Position numbers and translations under genes: made by a program. Below the pieces are notes generated by a model. It was not told the DNA's origin. It made no database searches and was given only the letters and a program-made list of their open reading frames with translations. A DNA stretch of 64,000 bases, taken from NCBI GenBank assembly GCA_013407085.1, contig JACCGJ010024147.1:1-64000 (forward strand), given 5' to 3'. Below are positions 12,280 to 23,783 of this stretch, piece by piece (within the stretch, counting starts at the first letter, position 1; each line of letters starts with the position of its first letter). The DNA is from Atriophallophorus winterbourni (Eukaryota; Platyhelminthes; Trematoda; Plagiorchiida; Microphallidae).

Positions 12280-12541
12280 GTAAAACCGCGCTAAATTGAT
12301 CTGCAAAAGGTATATAGCTTCAAGCGAAAACACACTGGAGTCTCACTGCCGTTTTCTCATGAATTTGTCTGAGCCTAGGCAACTTGACAATATGTTAGCC
12401 CACGCGCAGACTCGGACTGCAACACTGCCTGGGCAACCTGACAGCATCTTAGCCCACGTGTAGTCTCTGACTGTACGGCACTTTGCCTGGATCAGGCTTG
12501 TGCTTTCATACCATACATACTGCCTGAACCCAGGCGTGATT
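12280..12541 (+). repeat. SINE copy 4 with internal tandem duplication
   Basis: The core is present twice. The block starting GCCTAGGCAACTTGACAATA (about 12372-12425) is followed at once by a second version starting GCCTGGGCAACCTGACAGCA. The copy then ends normally at the CATACATAC tail. The first version is more diverged, which suggests one SINE 3' part inserted into or beside an older copy. Confidence 0.75.
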
Positions 12542-13468
12542 TCATACATACACTGGAGAGACGGAGGGAAGATTCCAAAGACTGCTGCAGTAAAACTCAA
12601 TCGATGAGACTGAATTTATAAAATCTGGCGATAAGCTTAAAAACGGAACAACGCTTTAAAACTGATTAATACGTAAACGCTTTCTATGAGTGGTGGTAAA
12701 TATTTTAGTTTTACAACAGCTTCTAGCTGAATTGACAAAACCAAATCGAATGTGGATGAATCGAAATCTTCCCAGAACCTGGAACGATCATTCACATGAT
12801 GGTGCAATGCGCGATTTCGAGGACGTTACCAAAAGGTTGGAGATGACCCAGTTAAGTCACCCGCAGGGGCCAACGGGCCAATGCCAGGGAAGGCAAATCG
12901 CTTAGGTTGATTACGTTAGGTATTAAGCGAAACAAACGGTCAACTGTCCTTCGCCGTTGAGCAATAAAACAGTGCCATTCTACAACGTTTCACGTCTGAT
13001 AGCAAGGTAATGCTGATGCGACTTCGCATGAGGTGAATCTCGGAGAGCCAGTACTCAGAAGATCCTTTGGCAATTGACTGATGCATATGAACATGCAAAG
13101 TTCAGCCGTCTTTCATTATGCTGCATACATTACTACAAAGACAAAGTGCTATTGATATTTTTGTTTCCAAAACCAGTCATGCTTAGCCGTCGCTCAAGCA
13201 ACCATGGGAGCTGCAGGATTTTTTATGTGCTGCTCAATAAAGGTGCATCGACTTGAGCGGCCTCATGCGTTGACTTAATAGGCCAGCATTAATGAGAAAT
13301 CAGATTCATCCACTTGAGACTTATCCATATTAGCGCTAAGCCAATTAGCGCCATCTAGTCTAGATAGTAAAACTCGTGCTAATCTGTTTGCTTGTTTAGT
13401 CGTCGGTGATCTACTGGAGCCTATTTCTATTTCTTTGGAACGAGGGTCTGACTTACCCGCGATTAAGT

Positions 13469-13600
13469 GTATGGATGTACTAGCTAGATTCAGACAGTAC
13501 CACACATTCATTGACTGCACATAGGCTAAAATACTGTATGGTTGCTTAGACCTAGACCAATATAAGAAAGGAAAATATAATAGAAATGGAAAGGTCAAAA
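13469..13600 (-). repeat. SINE copy 5, old antisense fragment
   Basis: Read on the minus strand, a strongly diverged copy retaining the tail, the ACTGCACATAGGCTAAAATA region and the GGTTGCTTAGACCTAGAC core. Confidence 0.6.
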
Positions 13601-16090
13601 GCGGGAATGAAGCGCTCATTCCGGGATGGTGGGTTATCAGGTTTGACTTGAAGATCCTCTTCTGTGAATTTAGCTATGTACACCCCCTAGATAAGAATGT
13701 GTCGCAATCGGTCCGATAACTAATCGCCTTTATAAATTTACAGCGAATGATTACCCAGTACAATTCATCCTCCATCTACATATAGGGTTCGATGTTCGTC
13801 AACGCTTTGGAAGTATGAAATTATCGTATAAAGGATTCTGGGCGGTTTAATACTAGACCATGTTGAGTACAATCCACTGGAGCATTCTACGGCATCTCAA
13901 TTTTCATAGGTAGTGCTCCCAGATTCTCTATGATTTTAATTAAGACGAGGAAGCCCTCATCCCAATTTGCGGTTAAAGTTTTTTTTAGGCATTTCTTTTC
14001 TGGAGAGGTATTTTCTCGGGAAAGTGCACTAAAGCTGATACTCGCAAATGCCAGAGATGCGTATGAATGGGTAGGTGTATCTTTTATCGCCAAGAAGTGT
14101 TAAAAGTCATGTTGCAGGAACTTTTCAACTTCGTTTCAAATTTCTAAGATAATGGTTCTTCGTAGCTTAAAAGTTTTTCGACGTAACTCGTCAACTACTT
14201 CAAATCAACAAAATCGCTTGTAAAAAATCTCTTGAAACTAAAAGGACGCCTGAAGTTGCAGTAATTTGCGGGAAAGCCGGATGTTCAACTTCTGTCCTCC
14301 GAGGAATAAAGTGTAGCATTTGTTCTACCTGGTTTCATTCTGGTTGCTCGGGTTTGACACCTACTGACTTCACTGAACACCAACAAACTTAGGTATGCTT
14401 TGGTTTTGTCAAGTTTGTTCAAATAACCCAATCGTTCGTTGTCTGCACAGCAGCGCATCAACAGTAGAAGAAAATAACATCTCTCGAACCAGTTAGAGAG
14501 CATTAATGTTTCTCCTTCAACTCGTCAACAGCCCAAGATTAAAAATGTTGCTGCTCTTCAAGTTCCGACGTCAAAGCTTACGTTCGCGTAGTTAGTCGCG
14601 TAAATGTCATCAGTAACTGAAAAACAATTGAATGTTCGTTCGTCTTCAAATGAATCCATAAAAGTGGTATCTTCAACTCAAAAGCCGGTTTCTTTAAACC
14701 CGATGTTAACCAAAGATACCCCGACCGTGTCAAAGAATAACCGTCGGCAATGTGAGTCTCTGGCGATAATATGTTCCAACGTATCAGAAAGCACGTCACC
14801 TTGTTTTAAAACTCGTAAGCAAGGAGACTTACAGTAATGGCAGACTTTATGCGACACCCTTTACGTGTCTGCTAATGAAGTATGCTTGGTACGTTAATTC
14901 CATCACCCGATCTCACCTAATGCTGGCGAGTCCAGACGGTTAAGAGTAACATTAAGCTCAATGGAAGTAGTGGAAACGGTGTTGCATACCGCTCAAACTT
15001 TGCACCAGTGGTGATCTCCAATTGGCATATATCCGGACATTCACTGCAGTGAACGCCGGCTAAAAATGAAGCCGACATATGATTAAAAAGAAGTTAATGA
15101 CAAAAAAGTATCTTTCACTATGGCGTCCTTGAACTCGTCGATGTTGATGCAGCTAAAACTGCGACACACGACTGTGACCAGTGGCGCTTCATTTAATGGA
15201 AAAGTAAAATCACTGGCACTCTCACTACTGTCGTCAAACCCTTTCCAAATTCGCCCAGTTACAAGGGCCAGGGCCCAAGGATATTAAAAATAACTTTTCA
15301 TTCCGAAGATATGGTTAACACTGTTCTACAAGCATTGCACCAATTTAAACATCTGGCCCCAGCTAAAATCCGCTTGCGAGCCGCTGCCGATAAGCAAAAA
15401 CCCAAGTCGTATCCTCTGAACACATCTGCGCCACCCTTTGCTGGAGCCATCGTTTGTGATGTGTCAGCTTGACTCTCAAAAACTCTAACATCCGACTTTG
15501 ATAGTCGGCAGAATAAGATCACACGCCTCAGAAACCTGTCTTTTGCGGGAGAGCCTAATTTTCTTTGCACAAATGCTCAAGGTCTCCTCAGTAAACTTTC
15601 CGAGCTGCGCATGCGGCATGCTAACCTCCCCTTTTATCTCATTGTTATTACCAATACTTGGTTGGCGGATTCTATCACAGACCCGGGAATTTCACTCCCC
15701 GGAATGTCAGTAATTCGAAGCGATCGTCCAACCAAAGGTGGTGGGTTTATATTACATTTTGCTTCTTTACTTATCTGTGAGACGCTATCTCACAACTGCT
15801 TACAACTCATAGACTCCGTATGGTGTCGTTTACATCTCATAAAGCATGATTATGCTCTCCTGGGTGTCATTTACCGCCACTCACATACGAACCTGATATT
15901 GATACGAAACTTATGCAGTCCATACGGAATGCTTTATCGTTACGAAACAGTCACGTATTTTTAATGGTAGACTTCAATTCGCCTAAGCTATTGACAACAC
16001 ATGCAAGTGGTTCCTTTGCCTTGGAGCCTGACGAACATATAGAAACTCACCCATTGTATAATCATGTGGAGCTAACGCACCTTCGCGATG

Positions 16091-16136
16091 TTACTGTCAG
16101 GTTGCCCAGGCCTAGATAGTTGCCCAGGCCCAGGCC
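16091..16136 (-). repeat. SINE core fragment, tandem
   Basis: TTGCCCAGGCCTAGA is followed by a second TTGCCCAGGCCCAGGCC inside the endonuclease region of the decayed LINE A. Only the SINE core remains. Confidence 0.55.
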
Positions 16137-17190
16137 ATTATTCAGTAGTCAAAACATTTAAACAGAAACCGGAACGTTACATTTTGTGTACGCAGAACTC
16201 GGAAATGGATGTGTTATAGAAACGATGCGTGGAATCATTTCAAAGTGAGTCAATTGACGTCTGACTGGGAGTGCTGCCAGCAGCTGCGTAATTATTGTAC
16301 TACACTGTTACGCCAAGACAAGCTTAACCACAAGACTTAACTTGCAAACAAGTTTGTGTGTAATTGAAAGTTGTTATATAATTATGTAAACGATCAGCAA
16401 CAGGTTCGCGCTGGTATTCCTCAATTACAAACAGATAATAGTCGGACTACGACTGTGAAAGACGGAGCAAATGTCTCGAGAGTGCATTACACGCCGACCT
16501 TCCGGAATTCGTCACAGGCGTTATCATTTTTTCTCCAGTGCCTTCTTCCTTTCCATATGTTTTCGGTTACATTTACTGCTGAACGCGTGCGAAACAAGAT
16601 ATTGCTACTTCGTACAAATTCGTCTGCAGGAATTGACTACATCACTCCAAAGGCATTAAAAGCACTCGGTGATATCCACTGTGAACCCCTTGCCTTGTAT
16701 TTCCAGCGCTTATTAGATACTGCTGAAGTGCCAGACGGCTTGAAGCAAAGAATAATAACACCAATATTTAAAGGAGGAAACCGTAGTGATACAGGAAATT
16801 ATTGCCCAGTCACATTAACTCATGTACTGTCCAAAACAATGGAGTCAATCATTGCAGAAAATATCATGAATTCATTCGAACTTTAGGGTCTCATTACTAG
16901 CGAACAGGATGGATTTCGCCGAGGCCATTTGTGTACTTCCAACTAACCCCTAACAAGAGACAGTTAAAGCAAATCATGTAACGCTGGTTACGGGGTGGAC
17001 GTAATATACTTAGACTTTTCCAAAGCCTTTGATTACTTAATTACAAGCTATGTATTCCTGGAATTGGCCTCCCATTCTTAACATGGAAAGCTGCGTTTCT
17101 GAGCTTCAGAACTCAATGTGTACAAGTACGCGAGAGGCTAATCGAATCCGTCCCAGCTGAATGTGGTATACCCAAGGATTGGTTCTTGGT

Positions 17191-17250
17191 ATGGTATGAA
17201 AGCACAAGCCTGATTCAGGCAAAGTGCCGCACAGTCAAACTGCACATGAG
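17191..17250 (-). repeat. 60 bp SINE 3' end inserted in LINE A
   Basis: A 5'-truncated SINE (tail, GCACAAGCCTGATTCAGGC, AAAGTGCCGCACAGT) sits in the LINE reverse transcriptase exactly at the Gly-Val-Pro-Gln / Phe-Ile-Asn-Asp region. LINE sequence resumes on the right as LFHLFINEKG. Confidence 0.8.
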
Positions 17251-17927
17251 GCCTATTTCATCTATTCATTAATGAAAAAGGTATAAAAATAAAATCACCA
17301 TTCCTCATGTTCCCGATGACATCAAAATATGGTGCGAGCTTTTATGCCCTACCGACATTACTGACTTGCAGTCCGATTTCGATTCCTTTTACGGCTGGTC
17401 GGTGTCGAACCACCTGTCTTTTAATACGGCAAAATGTCGTGTAATGCGGATTGGAAAACAGGGTAACTACACCTATATTCTGCGAGATGCACCGCTCATC
17501 GTTTGCTGCCAAGAGAGATCTGGAGGTGTTGGTTCAGAACAACCTAGGATATTCTGCTCAATGCATCAAGGCAGCCACTGTGGCGAATCGTAACTTTGGT
17601 CTCTTGAAGCGTGCCTTCGGCTCTTCTGAATACGTACGTTCGACAATATTTGAAGTATGCTGTTTCCGTTTGGAACCCGTGGATGAGGCGTAAAAAACTT
17701 GTACTTAAACGGCCTCAACGTCATGCTAAGGCTGATCTGTAACAACTGTGTTTTACAGGACCTAAAAATATTGACCATCATGCTTCTTCCGTTCACGCGT
17801 GCTACGTGACTGCTCCTCTGTACCGATGTACACCGCGAGAAAATCATTGTCCTGTGCGTTTTATCCTACCTTCGTGGGACGTAATTGTAGTAGTCAGTCT
17901 ACTACAGGTCAAAGTGCTTATTTGAAT

Positions 17928-18253
17928 GGTATGGTATGGTATGAAAGCACAAGCCTGATCCAGGCAGTGCCGCACAGTCAGACTGCACGTGGGCTAAGAT
18001 ACTGTCAGGTTGCCCAGGCCTAGACAGATATGAGGGGGGAAATAGAAACAGAAATGGTAGTGAGACTCCAGCGTGTTTCAGTATGCAGCTCACTACCGTT
18101 GGCCAATCAATTTAGCACGATGTTAGCCGTACAGCACATAACTGCTGCACGATTGCTCACCTGTCTTTTAATACGGCAAAATATCGTGTAATGCGGATTG
18201 GAAAACAGGGTAACCACACATATATCCTGCGAGATGCACCGCTCATCGTTTAT
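17928..18253 (-). mobile_element. Chimeric SINE plus LINE-fragment insertion with 14 bp TSD
   Basis: The left part (17928-18157) is a minus-strand SINE copy with tail (TATGG)n, missing only about 9 bp of its 5' end. It is joined directly to 94 bp (18158-18251) that match 17411-17504 of the surrounding LINE A without gaps and with about four differences. The composite is bracketed by GTGCTTATTTGAAT (17914-17927) and GCGCTTATTTGAAT (18254-18267), a 14 bp duplication with one mismatch. LINE C-terminal coding sequence resumes afterwards. Confidence 0.85.
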
Positions 18254-18480
18254 GCGCTTATTTGAATAGCTACCAAGAACGCATCACAGCACTAAATTTA
18301 TTCTCATCAAAACAGCGTCGAATCCGTGGGGACCTGATAGACGTACAATATACGAACAAAAACCCATCAATGTAAACAGATGTTCGTGATTGCTACCTCC
18401 ACTCGTGGCCATCATTTAAAGAACGCTTGATGAACTAGACTATTTAACAACATTAACAGCCACATCAAAACCACTGCACC

Positions 18481-19499
18481 CAGCTATAAATTAAATAAGG
18501 CTAATAGAGATTCATAGATAACTAAGAATCTAGTGAGTCCAAAGCTTGCGAGTTATAAGCAATCTAATTAGTAAGATGGCAGCCACATTTATTATTTAAG
18601 CCATAAATTTGTGAATTCGTTAGAACAGAATGATGTTCCCAAAAGTGAAAATAGATAACCGTTGTGAATATAAGCAGATGAGCTGACCAAAGCAACCAAT
18701 CAAAAATAATGAAAATAGTATATCAATTTCACTTGCAATTTGAAAGAAATGCGTCAAAATCAGAGCACGCAAAAAAATAAAGCGAATATAACGTATATCC
18801 AAGAAATCGTGAGTGGAAAATATTCTAGACGTGATTGGATTTCGTCTTCTATTAAGCACTGTGCAACTAGAACACGAACACAACAAGAGTCATAATGTTA
18901 ATTATTTTGGCCGCCAAGGCTCAATAGTACTAATACTCGTTAAAGTTGAAAAGGCCTGAAGGTTATTTCAATAAAGTATCAGTATCAGTAACAGTATCAC
19001 AGGGCGATAGTCGACCAAGTCGAATCAAGTGCCCCGATTCTTTCGGTGTGCTTAAAAACACCCGCCACAATATCCTTTGTGAACCAGTTTCCTCTGCAAG
19101 GCTTTGCCATCCTTACTTCTTCATCATCTTTTTCTCTATAGTCGTCAGAGAGTTGCCTCGTTTAAGCCGCATCACATTCTGTTCACTGACATAATCCAGC
19201 CATTAACATGATCGCCATTCAGATTTACGGGTCTCATTTAACGGTAGATTGCCTTTCACGGACCACTTGAAAGCATTTGTCAAGTGCATGTTTGAACTCC
19301 TTTCCAGTGGTTGCAGCAAAGACTGTACGCGTAAGGACATTCAATGTTTACACAATCCTGGGGATTAGGATGCTATGCATAGCGAGCTGTTGTGTGCTTC
19401 GCTTCTAAAGCTTCATATCATAGCTTCACGTTTTGGCATTCGTCATGATTGTGAAATACTTCTAAAGCTCATTACCATATTTTATTAGCAAGATCCGCC
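18481..19499. other. LINE 3' UTR-like and unassigned sequence
   Basis: AT-rich sequence following LINE A. At 18968-19000 it reads AATAAAGTATCAGTATCAGT with further AGTATC units. That is a typical LINE 3' tail of short tandem repeats after a polyadenylation-like hexamer. The remainder is unassigned. Confidence 0.45.
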
Positions 19500-19700
19500 T
19501 TATCATCAGCAAATCTTACCCAATTTTGCGATACTCGAGAGGGAAAAGTTCGAGTTTTCTTCGACGATCTTCATAGCTCAACGTTTTAATGCCGTGGATC
19601 ATCTTTGTTGCACGGCTTTGTACTCGCTTCAGAGCCTTACGCTCTCCATGACTTATTAGGTGGACAGCTGGAAGTCAATCATCCAGGATGGATCTCATGC
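19500..19700 (-). pseudogene. LINE C-terminal fragment (CR1-like)
   Basis: On the minus strand it encodes RATKMIHGIKTLSYEDRRRKLE followed by a stop-interrupted continuation. This matches the conserved LINE C-terminal block seen as RRATKLVKGLRYMSYEARLQ in family A. No RT core is attached. Confidence 0.65.
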
Positions 19701-19899
19701 GCGGGCCTTATAACACCATAAACGAATCAGCTGTTATAACATGGAACGATCAACGAATTGCCCACAGAAAGCGATTTGCATTGACAATATTCATTGCAAG
19801 ATCAGCATTTGTTTTCAACGAGTCGGATACTATAACTCGAAGCTCTTTCTAATCAGGTTCTTGTCGGATGGTATTGCTTCCGACGTAATATGATTGATG

Positions 19900-20370
19900 C
19901 GGTTGACCTAGGCACCGTACTTAAAAAAGATATAGCATGTCTCGAAAGGGTCCAGCGCCTTGCGACTAGGATGGTTGATGGTCAGACAGGTAAAACTGAT
20001 GAGGCAAGACTCAGGGACCTCGGTTTGTTTTCACTAAAGTGACGGCGGCTGCAAGGTGAACTAGATTCAAGATTCAAGATTCAAGAGGTGACCTAATAAA
20101 AGCCTTCCAGATTCTTAAGTGTCTTACGGGTAATAATATTACTGAAATCCTTAAACTCGCCCCTAAAGCAGCCACAAGGTGTAATTCTGTGAAACTTCTT
20201 AAGAGTAGGCCCAGGTTGCTGGCATGTGAGCACTTTCTCAGCAACCGTGTTGTCAACTTCTGAAACAAGCTCCCATATTGTATAGTAAGCCTCCCAAATG
20301 TTTTGAGCTTTAGAAGGGAATTGGACGTTAAATGGTCTATCATATTTCCGCATATTGTCTAATAAAAAAC
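19900..20370 (+). pseudogene. LINE 3' fragment (family D) with a repeat interruption
   Basis: Plus-strand translation gives RVQRLATRMVDGQTGK, then RLRDLGLFSLK, then GDLIKAFQILKCLTG, ending with FWNKLPYCIVSLPNVLSFRR and a stop. This is the usual LINE C-terminus. It is interrupted at about 20046-20083 by three GATTCAA units flanked by AGGTGA copies. Confidence 0.7.
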
Positions 20371-20407
20371 TTTCTAAAAAAACAAAAAACTTATTTTTAC
20401 ATTTTTA

Positions 20408-20515
20408 TCATATCTGTCTAGGCCTGGGCAACCTGACAGCAAATTAGCCCACATGCAGTCTATGAATGTGTTTCACTTTGCCTCGACTGGGCTAGTGATT
20501 TCATACACCCTACAT
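20408..20515 (+). repeat. SINE copy, 5'-truncated
   Basis: Only the 3' half, from CATATCTGTCTAGGCCTGGG to TTTCATACACCC. It follows directly behind an A-rich stretch ending the LINE fragment at 20370. Confidence 0.8.
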
Positions 20516-20550
20516 TGTTCACGCATATTATTGCCTTGTTTCCTGAATAG

Positions 20551-20752
20551 CTGACCTCTAACCATGCTGGTGAAGAGAAACCCTAACTTACTTTCCAGAT
20601 ATTCGGAAACAAGAACGTGTGAGAAGTACGAACTGTATACTCGATATCGAAGTGCTGTGTGCTCAACCACAAAACGTCAATGAAAATCTGGGCGCACGAT
20701 TAGCTTTTAGCCACCTTCAGCCCTGTGCAACTTGAACTTGAACTTGACCAGA
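20551..20752 (+). repeat. Repeat D, diverged copy
   Basis: It begins GCTGACCTCTAACCATGCTG and ends with three TTGAAC units (CTTGAACTTGAACTTGACC). Start and tail match the copies at 37853-38102 and 42291-42548; the middle is diverged. Confidence 0.6.
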
Positions 20753-20829
20753 TCTCAGTTGAATAGAAGGCACATTACTCGTGGTTAATCGGGAGCAACC
20801 ACTCCTTAGACTAAACCACAATTTCGTTA

Positions 20830-21480
20830 TTGACTTTCTGCAGTCTATCGCATTGCACCAGTATAGATTCCGAAAAACAATTTAAGATCGCCCGCAAAGA
20901 ACCAGCACTTCGTTTGGATCATAGTTGATAAATCATCAACAAACGCCTTGAAAAGGAATGGAACGGGATCGGATTCTTGTGGGATACCGCTCATCGACGC
21001 TCTTCATAGCTCAACGATCTACTTCAATCATCTTTGTTGCAGGGCGTTACACTCGCTCCAGCGCAATTTACTCTTCCGTAATTATTGGGTAAACAGCTGG
21101 AAGTCCATCATGAAGGATGGATGAAACAATGAAATGCGTTAGTCAAATTTTCGGTGAACATTAGTCTTGGTGCAATATTCAATATAATCGAAGAGCACTG
21201 AGTTGCGCTTAGCCGATAAGAATAAACCATGATGATCTATCAGAGAAACAAAATCGTCCATGAGACATTTTATCTAATCAGGTTCGACCACGTTAAATTT
21301 TGCCCTTTCATATATGATTTGTACACCCGAACAAAAATCCGTAAACCATTCAAGCAGAGTACCATCGATATCCAGTGCCTTCAGCTTTGCAATCAAACAG
21401 CCATGTGGTACACATCAAATGCTTTGCTAAAGTCGATAAAAATTACATAAACCGTATCCACGTAGTCATACTGCCTTGCG
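20830..21480 (-). pseudogene. LINE reverse transcriptase relic, scrambled
   Basis: Minus-strand pieces include VYVIFIDFSKAFD (motif A, about 21420-21455), GIPQESDPVPFLF (motif B) and a degraded FAGDLKLFF (motif C, normally FADD) near 20870-20995. A C-terminal block RPATKMIEVDR lies at 21000-21130, between motif A and motif B, so the order is not that of one intact element. Two LINE fragments have probably become joined. Confidence 0.65.
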
Positions 21481-23602
21481 AAAAACTCAATCTTCATATC
21501 ATCTCGATCAATTAACTAACTTACTTGAATCACCAAAGGCGGTAAATGTGAAGGAAACCTAAAAGTGGCTTTAGACATGCTTTAGATTTCTTTGACCGAG
21601 CCAACTCGAATGCAATAATCTTTTTGGTCTTCTCAGTTGTGCAAGGGTTGCAAACCACGTTTATATTTCAAATAAACTCTCACTGATTGCTCGTATGTAT
21701 AAGCTTTCCGAAGACATTTTCGTCTTTTGAGTAAACGTTTGGAAGATTTAGGCATCAAAAGTGGGCCTCTAGCCCATGGGAGAGGAAAAATCAGGGGCAC
21801 ATAAGTTTCTGTTACTTTCGTGATATTAGACAAAATGTTTTTCCCCATTAATTGCAATGGCGTATCGGGTAGCGTAAGCCAAATTAAATTATAGTGACGT
21901 CGCCAAACTTTTCCACATTAAAGTATTTTCAGTTATATTAACCGCCCTAGGATTTAATAGTAAACGCAATGTGGCATAATATCAAATACTATATGAAATT
22001 AATGGATATATCATTAATTGTGTGCCAGAAACTATTACCGGAACCAAACATTTCGCGCCGTGAAGATTATTATCAATCATGAACATCCTTTAGTGAATCC
22101 GTGCAGCTCTTGAGCAAACTTACCCTCTGAGCACAGAAAAGATTTTAACTGATTCTTCACCACTCTTAATAATTACGTTAAGATAATGGAGGATTGGGTA
22201 ACGGGTCGATAAACTTCAAGTAGTCTCGTGTGCTCATCTTTGAGCATAAGCTTCTTAAAACCACATTTCCATTCCTTGTTAGTTGCCCTTTTTTAAAAAT
22301 TAGGCGAAATTATTATTATGCTTAGAAGTTCAATCAGCAATGCAGTGTCAAACCGCATGAGCCCGGCGTATTTTCAATATTCGCACATGGAAACGCTTTC
22401 CTAATTATCTAGAGATCGACGGTCATAGTTGTTGTACCTGGCTCGGGTACTGGTTCAAACGAAATGGTATTATGTTCCATGGAATAAACATACGCATATT
22501 GAGTCGCAACGGCTTCTGTCTTCTATAACTCAGACCAAATAAAGTTGCCTTCTAATTTTAGATTAAGATCGTGGATGACATTTTTGTATATTCTGGTATG
22601 TGATGGCGGAAAGCAATGTACGGAGCAATAATGGTAAATCCGTGCACTGAACATTTGTTCATATTGGTTCCGACTGGTAAGATGCAACTTTATGAATTCT
22701 TTCTTTTCCTTCTTCTTAGCTTATATTTGAAACAATTTCCAGAATCTAAATTTTGTTGATATATGTTTGCCGGTATATTTTATATCATGCTGTATTTGAT
22801 GAAACATTTCTTTTGTTATTAAAACTTGCCCTGCTATTGTAAATCTTTTCTTTACATCTTTGTTGTCAATTTTTTGTTTGAATTGTTCATATTCAGCCCA
22901 GTGCGGTCATGGGTTGGTAAATTTGGTGCCATTTTGGGCACTTGGCAATTGGCCGTGCATGTTGACACCACTGTTGGATGTCTTGTCTTTGTGAGAGACA
23001 TTTGGCGGCAGTTTTTGGTAACTCTTTCATTCTTTTATATCTCAGGTCGTCATTGAACTTGTCTGCATTTGATAACATTGATTCTTGAGTATTTTGTTCT
23101 TCTTTTTGCTGTACGTTTCCTTTACAGTTGAGGTTTGTATAATTATTGTTGTTGTAATTTTTGCTAATTACGGTAGCGTATAACATCCGAATTGTGGTTT
23201 TGAATTTGTCGAACTAAGAAACGGGTGGAATACGCGTTACTCACGTCACAGACGTTACATCGACTGCCTCTGTTTTTGATGCTGTGAATAAATGTTTAAC
23301 ATTCATGCCTTTATCATAATTGACGACCAGATTTGCAACGATATATTTCTTCTTCAAATGTTTTCTTTGGCACGCAATTATTTCCATTTCATTGTAACAC
23401 TATGGTAGATAAAAGCTTCAAGAATGATTAACCAATGGTATGGTAGCTGTGAGGCTGATAATGTTCTCGAGGACGCGCGACTAAATCTCATCTGCATCTA
23501 ATTCGTTCGATCAAAAACAAAAAGACTTGCAAAGTGCGTTGGTAACATACAGCTCATCCTACTTGTTTCTCAAGTGTTTTATGTTAAAACAGAATTTAAA
23601 TT
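21481..23602. other. AT-rich intergenic region
   Basis: No gene or repeat was recognised. An open stretch on the minus strand at 22893-23186 is Asn/Gln-rich with scattered Cys and His. It has no identifiable domain and may be chance. Confidence 0.4.
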
Positions 23603-23783
23603 GATGTGTTGCTCACACACACCGTAATTACACTCCACTACCGGTATCTGGCTATATGCCGTCATCAGGTGTAGACATAGTTTCAAGTCTCACTGAATCT
23701 AATCTTACTGTCTCCACCTGATGACGGCAAACTGCCAGACATCGGTAATGCAGTGTAATTTTGGGGTATGTGAGCAACACATC
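23603..23783. repeat. Hairpin element of two inverted hammerhead-like units
   Basis: The ends are GATGTGTTGCTCAC and its complement at 23770-23783. Two arms of about 75 bp are separated by about 32 bp. Each arm, read outward from the loop, has CAC-CTGATGACGGC, a 5-nt loop, GCCAGA(T/C)A and a CGGTA block. This is the layout of a hammerhead core: CUGAUGA, stem II, a GAAA-like box and a short stem III. The sequence flanking the CTGATGA can pair with that after CGGTA (CUCCAC with GUGGAG when both arms are compared). The GAAA box is altered in both arms (GATA, GACA), so activity is unlikely. Confidence 0.6.

Larger units (their letters stand above)
8993..14599. other. Intergenic region upstream of ORC4
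   Basis: No host gene was recognised here. It contains an RTE relic (10030-10345) and SINE copies (10933-11173, 12280-12541, 13469-13600). A minus-strand open stretch at about 11850-12020, rich in Lys and Leu, has no recognisable family. The rest is unassigned. Confidence 0.5.
14600..18480 (+). pseudogene. Decayed LINE, family A (CR1/Jockey-like), with nested SINEs
   Basis: This is a plus-strand relative of the near-intact element at 38671-42150. ORF1 remnants (about 14600-15500) include GPRILKITFHSEDMVN, parallel to ORF1 of the other copy. ORF2 starts near 15560 with an endonuclease segment containing ISLPGMSVIRSDRPTKGGG, followed by VRNKILLLRTNSSAGID, a DGFRRG block, VDVIYLDFSKAFD (RT motif A) and a C-terminal segment with RRIRGDL. 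Numerous stops, frameshifts and three SINE insertions (16091-16136, 17191-17250, 17928-18253) break it. It is non-functional, but the family assignment is well supported by co-linear matches over more than 3 kb. Confidence 0.88.

Noticed and set aside
19996..20012. CTGATGAG as a hammerhead core
   Set aside because: No stem II or GAAA box follows; it is part of LINE coding sequence.
22893..23186. Asn/Gln-rich minus-strand frame with Cys/His
   Set aside because: No gag or zinc-finger spacing could be established.
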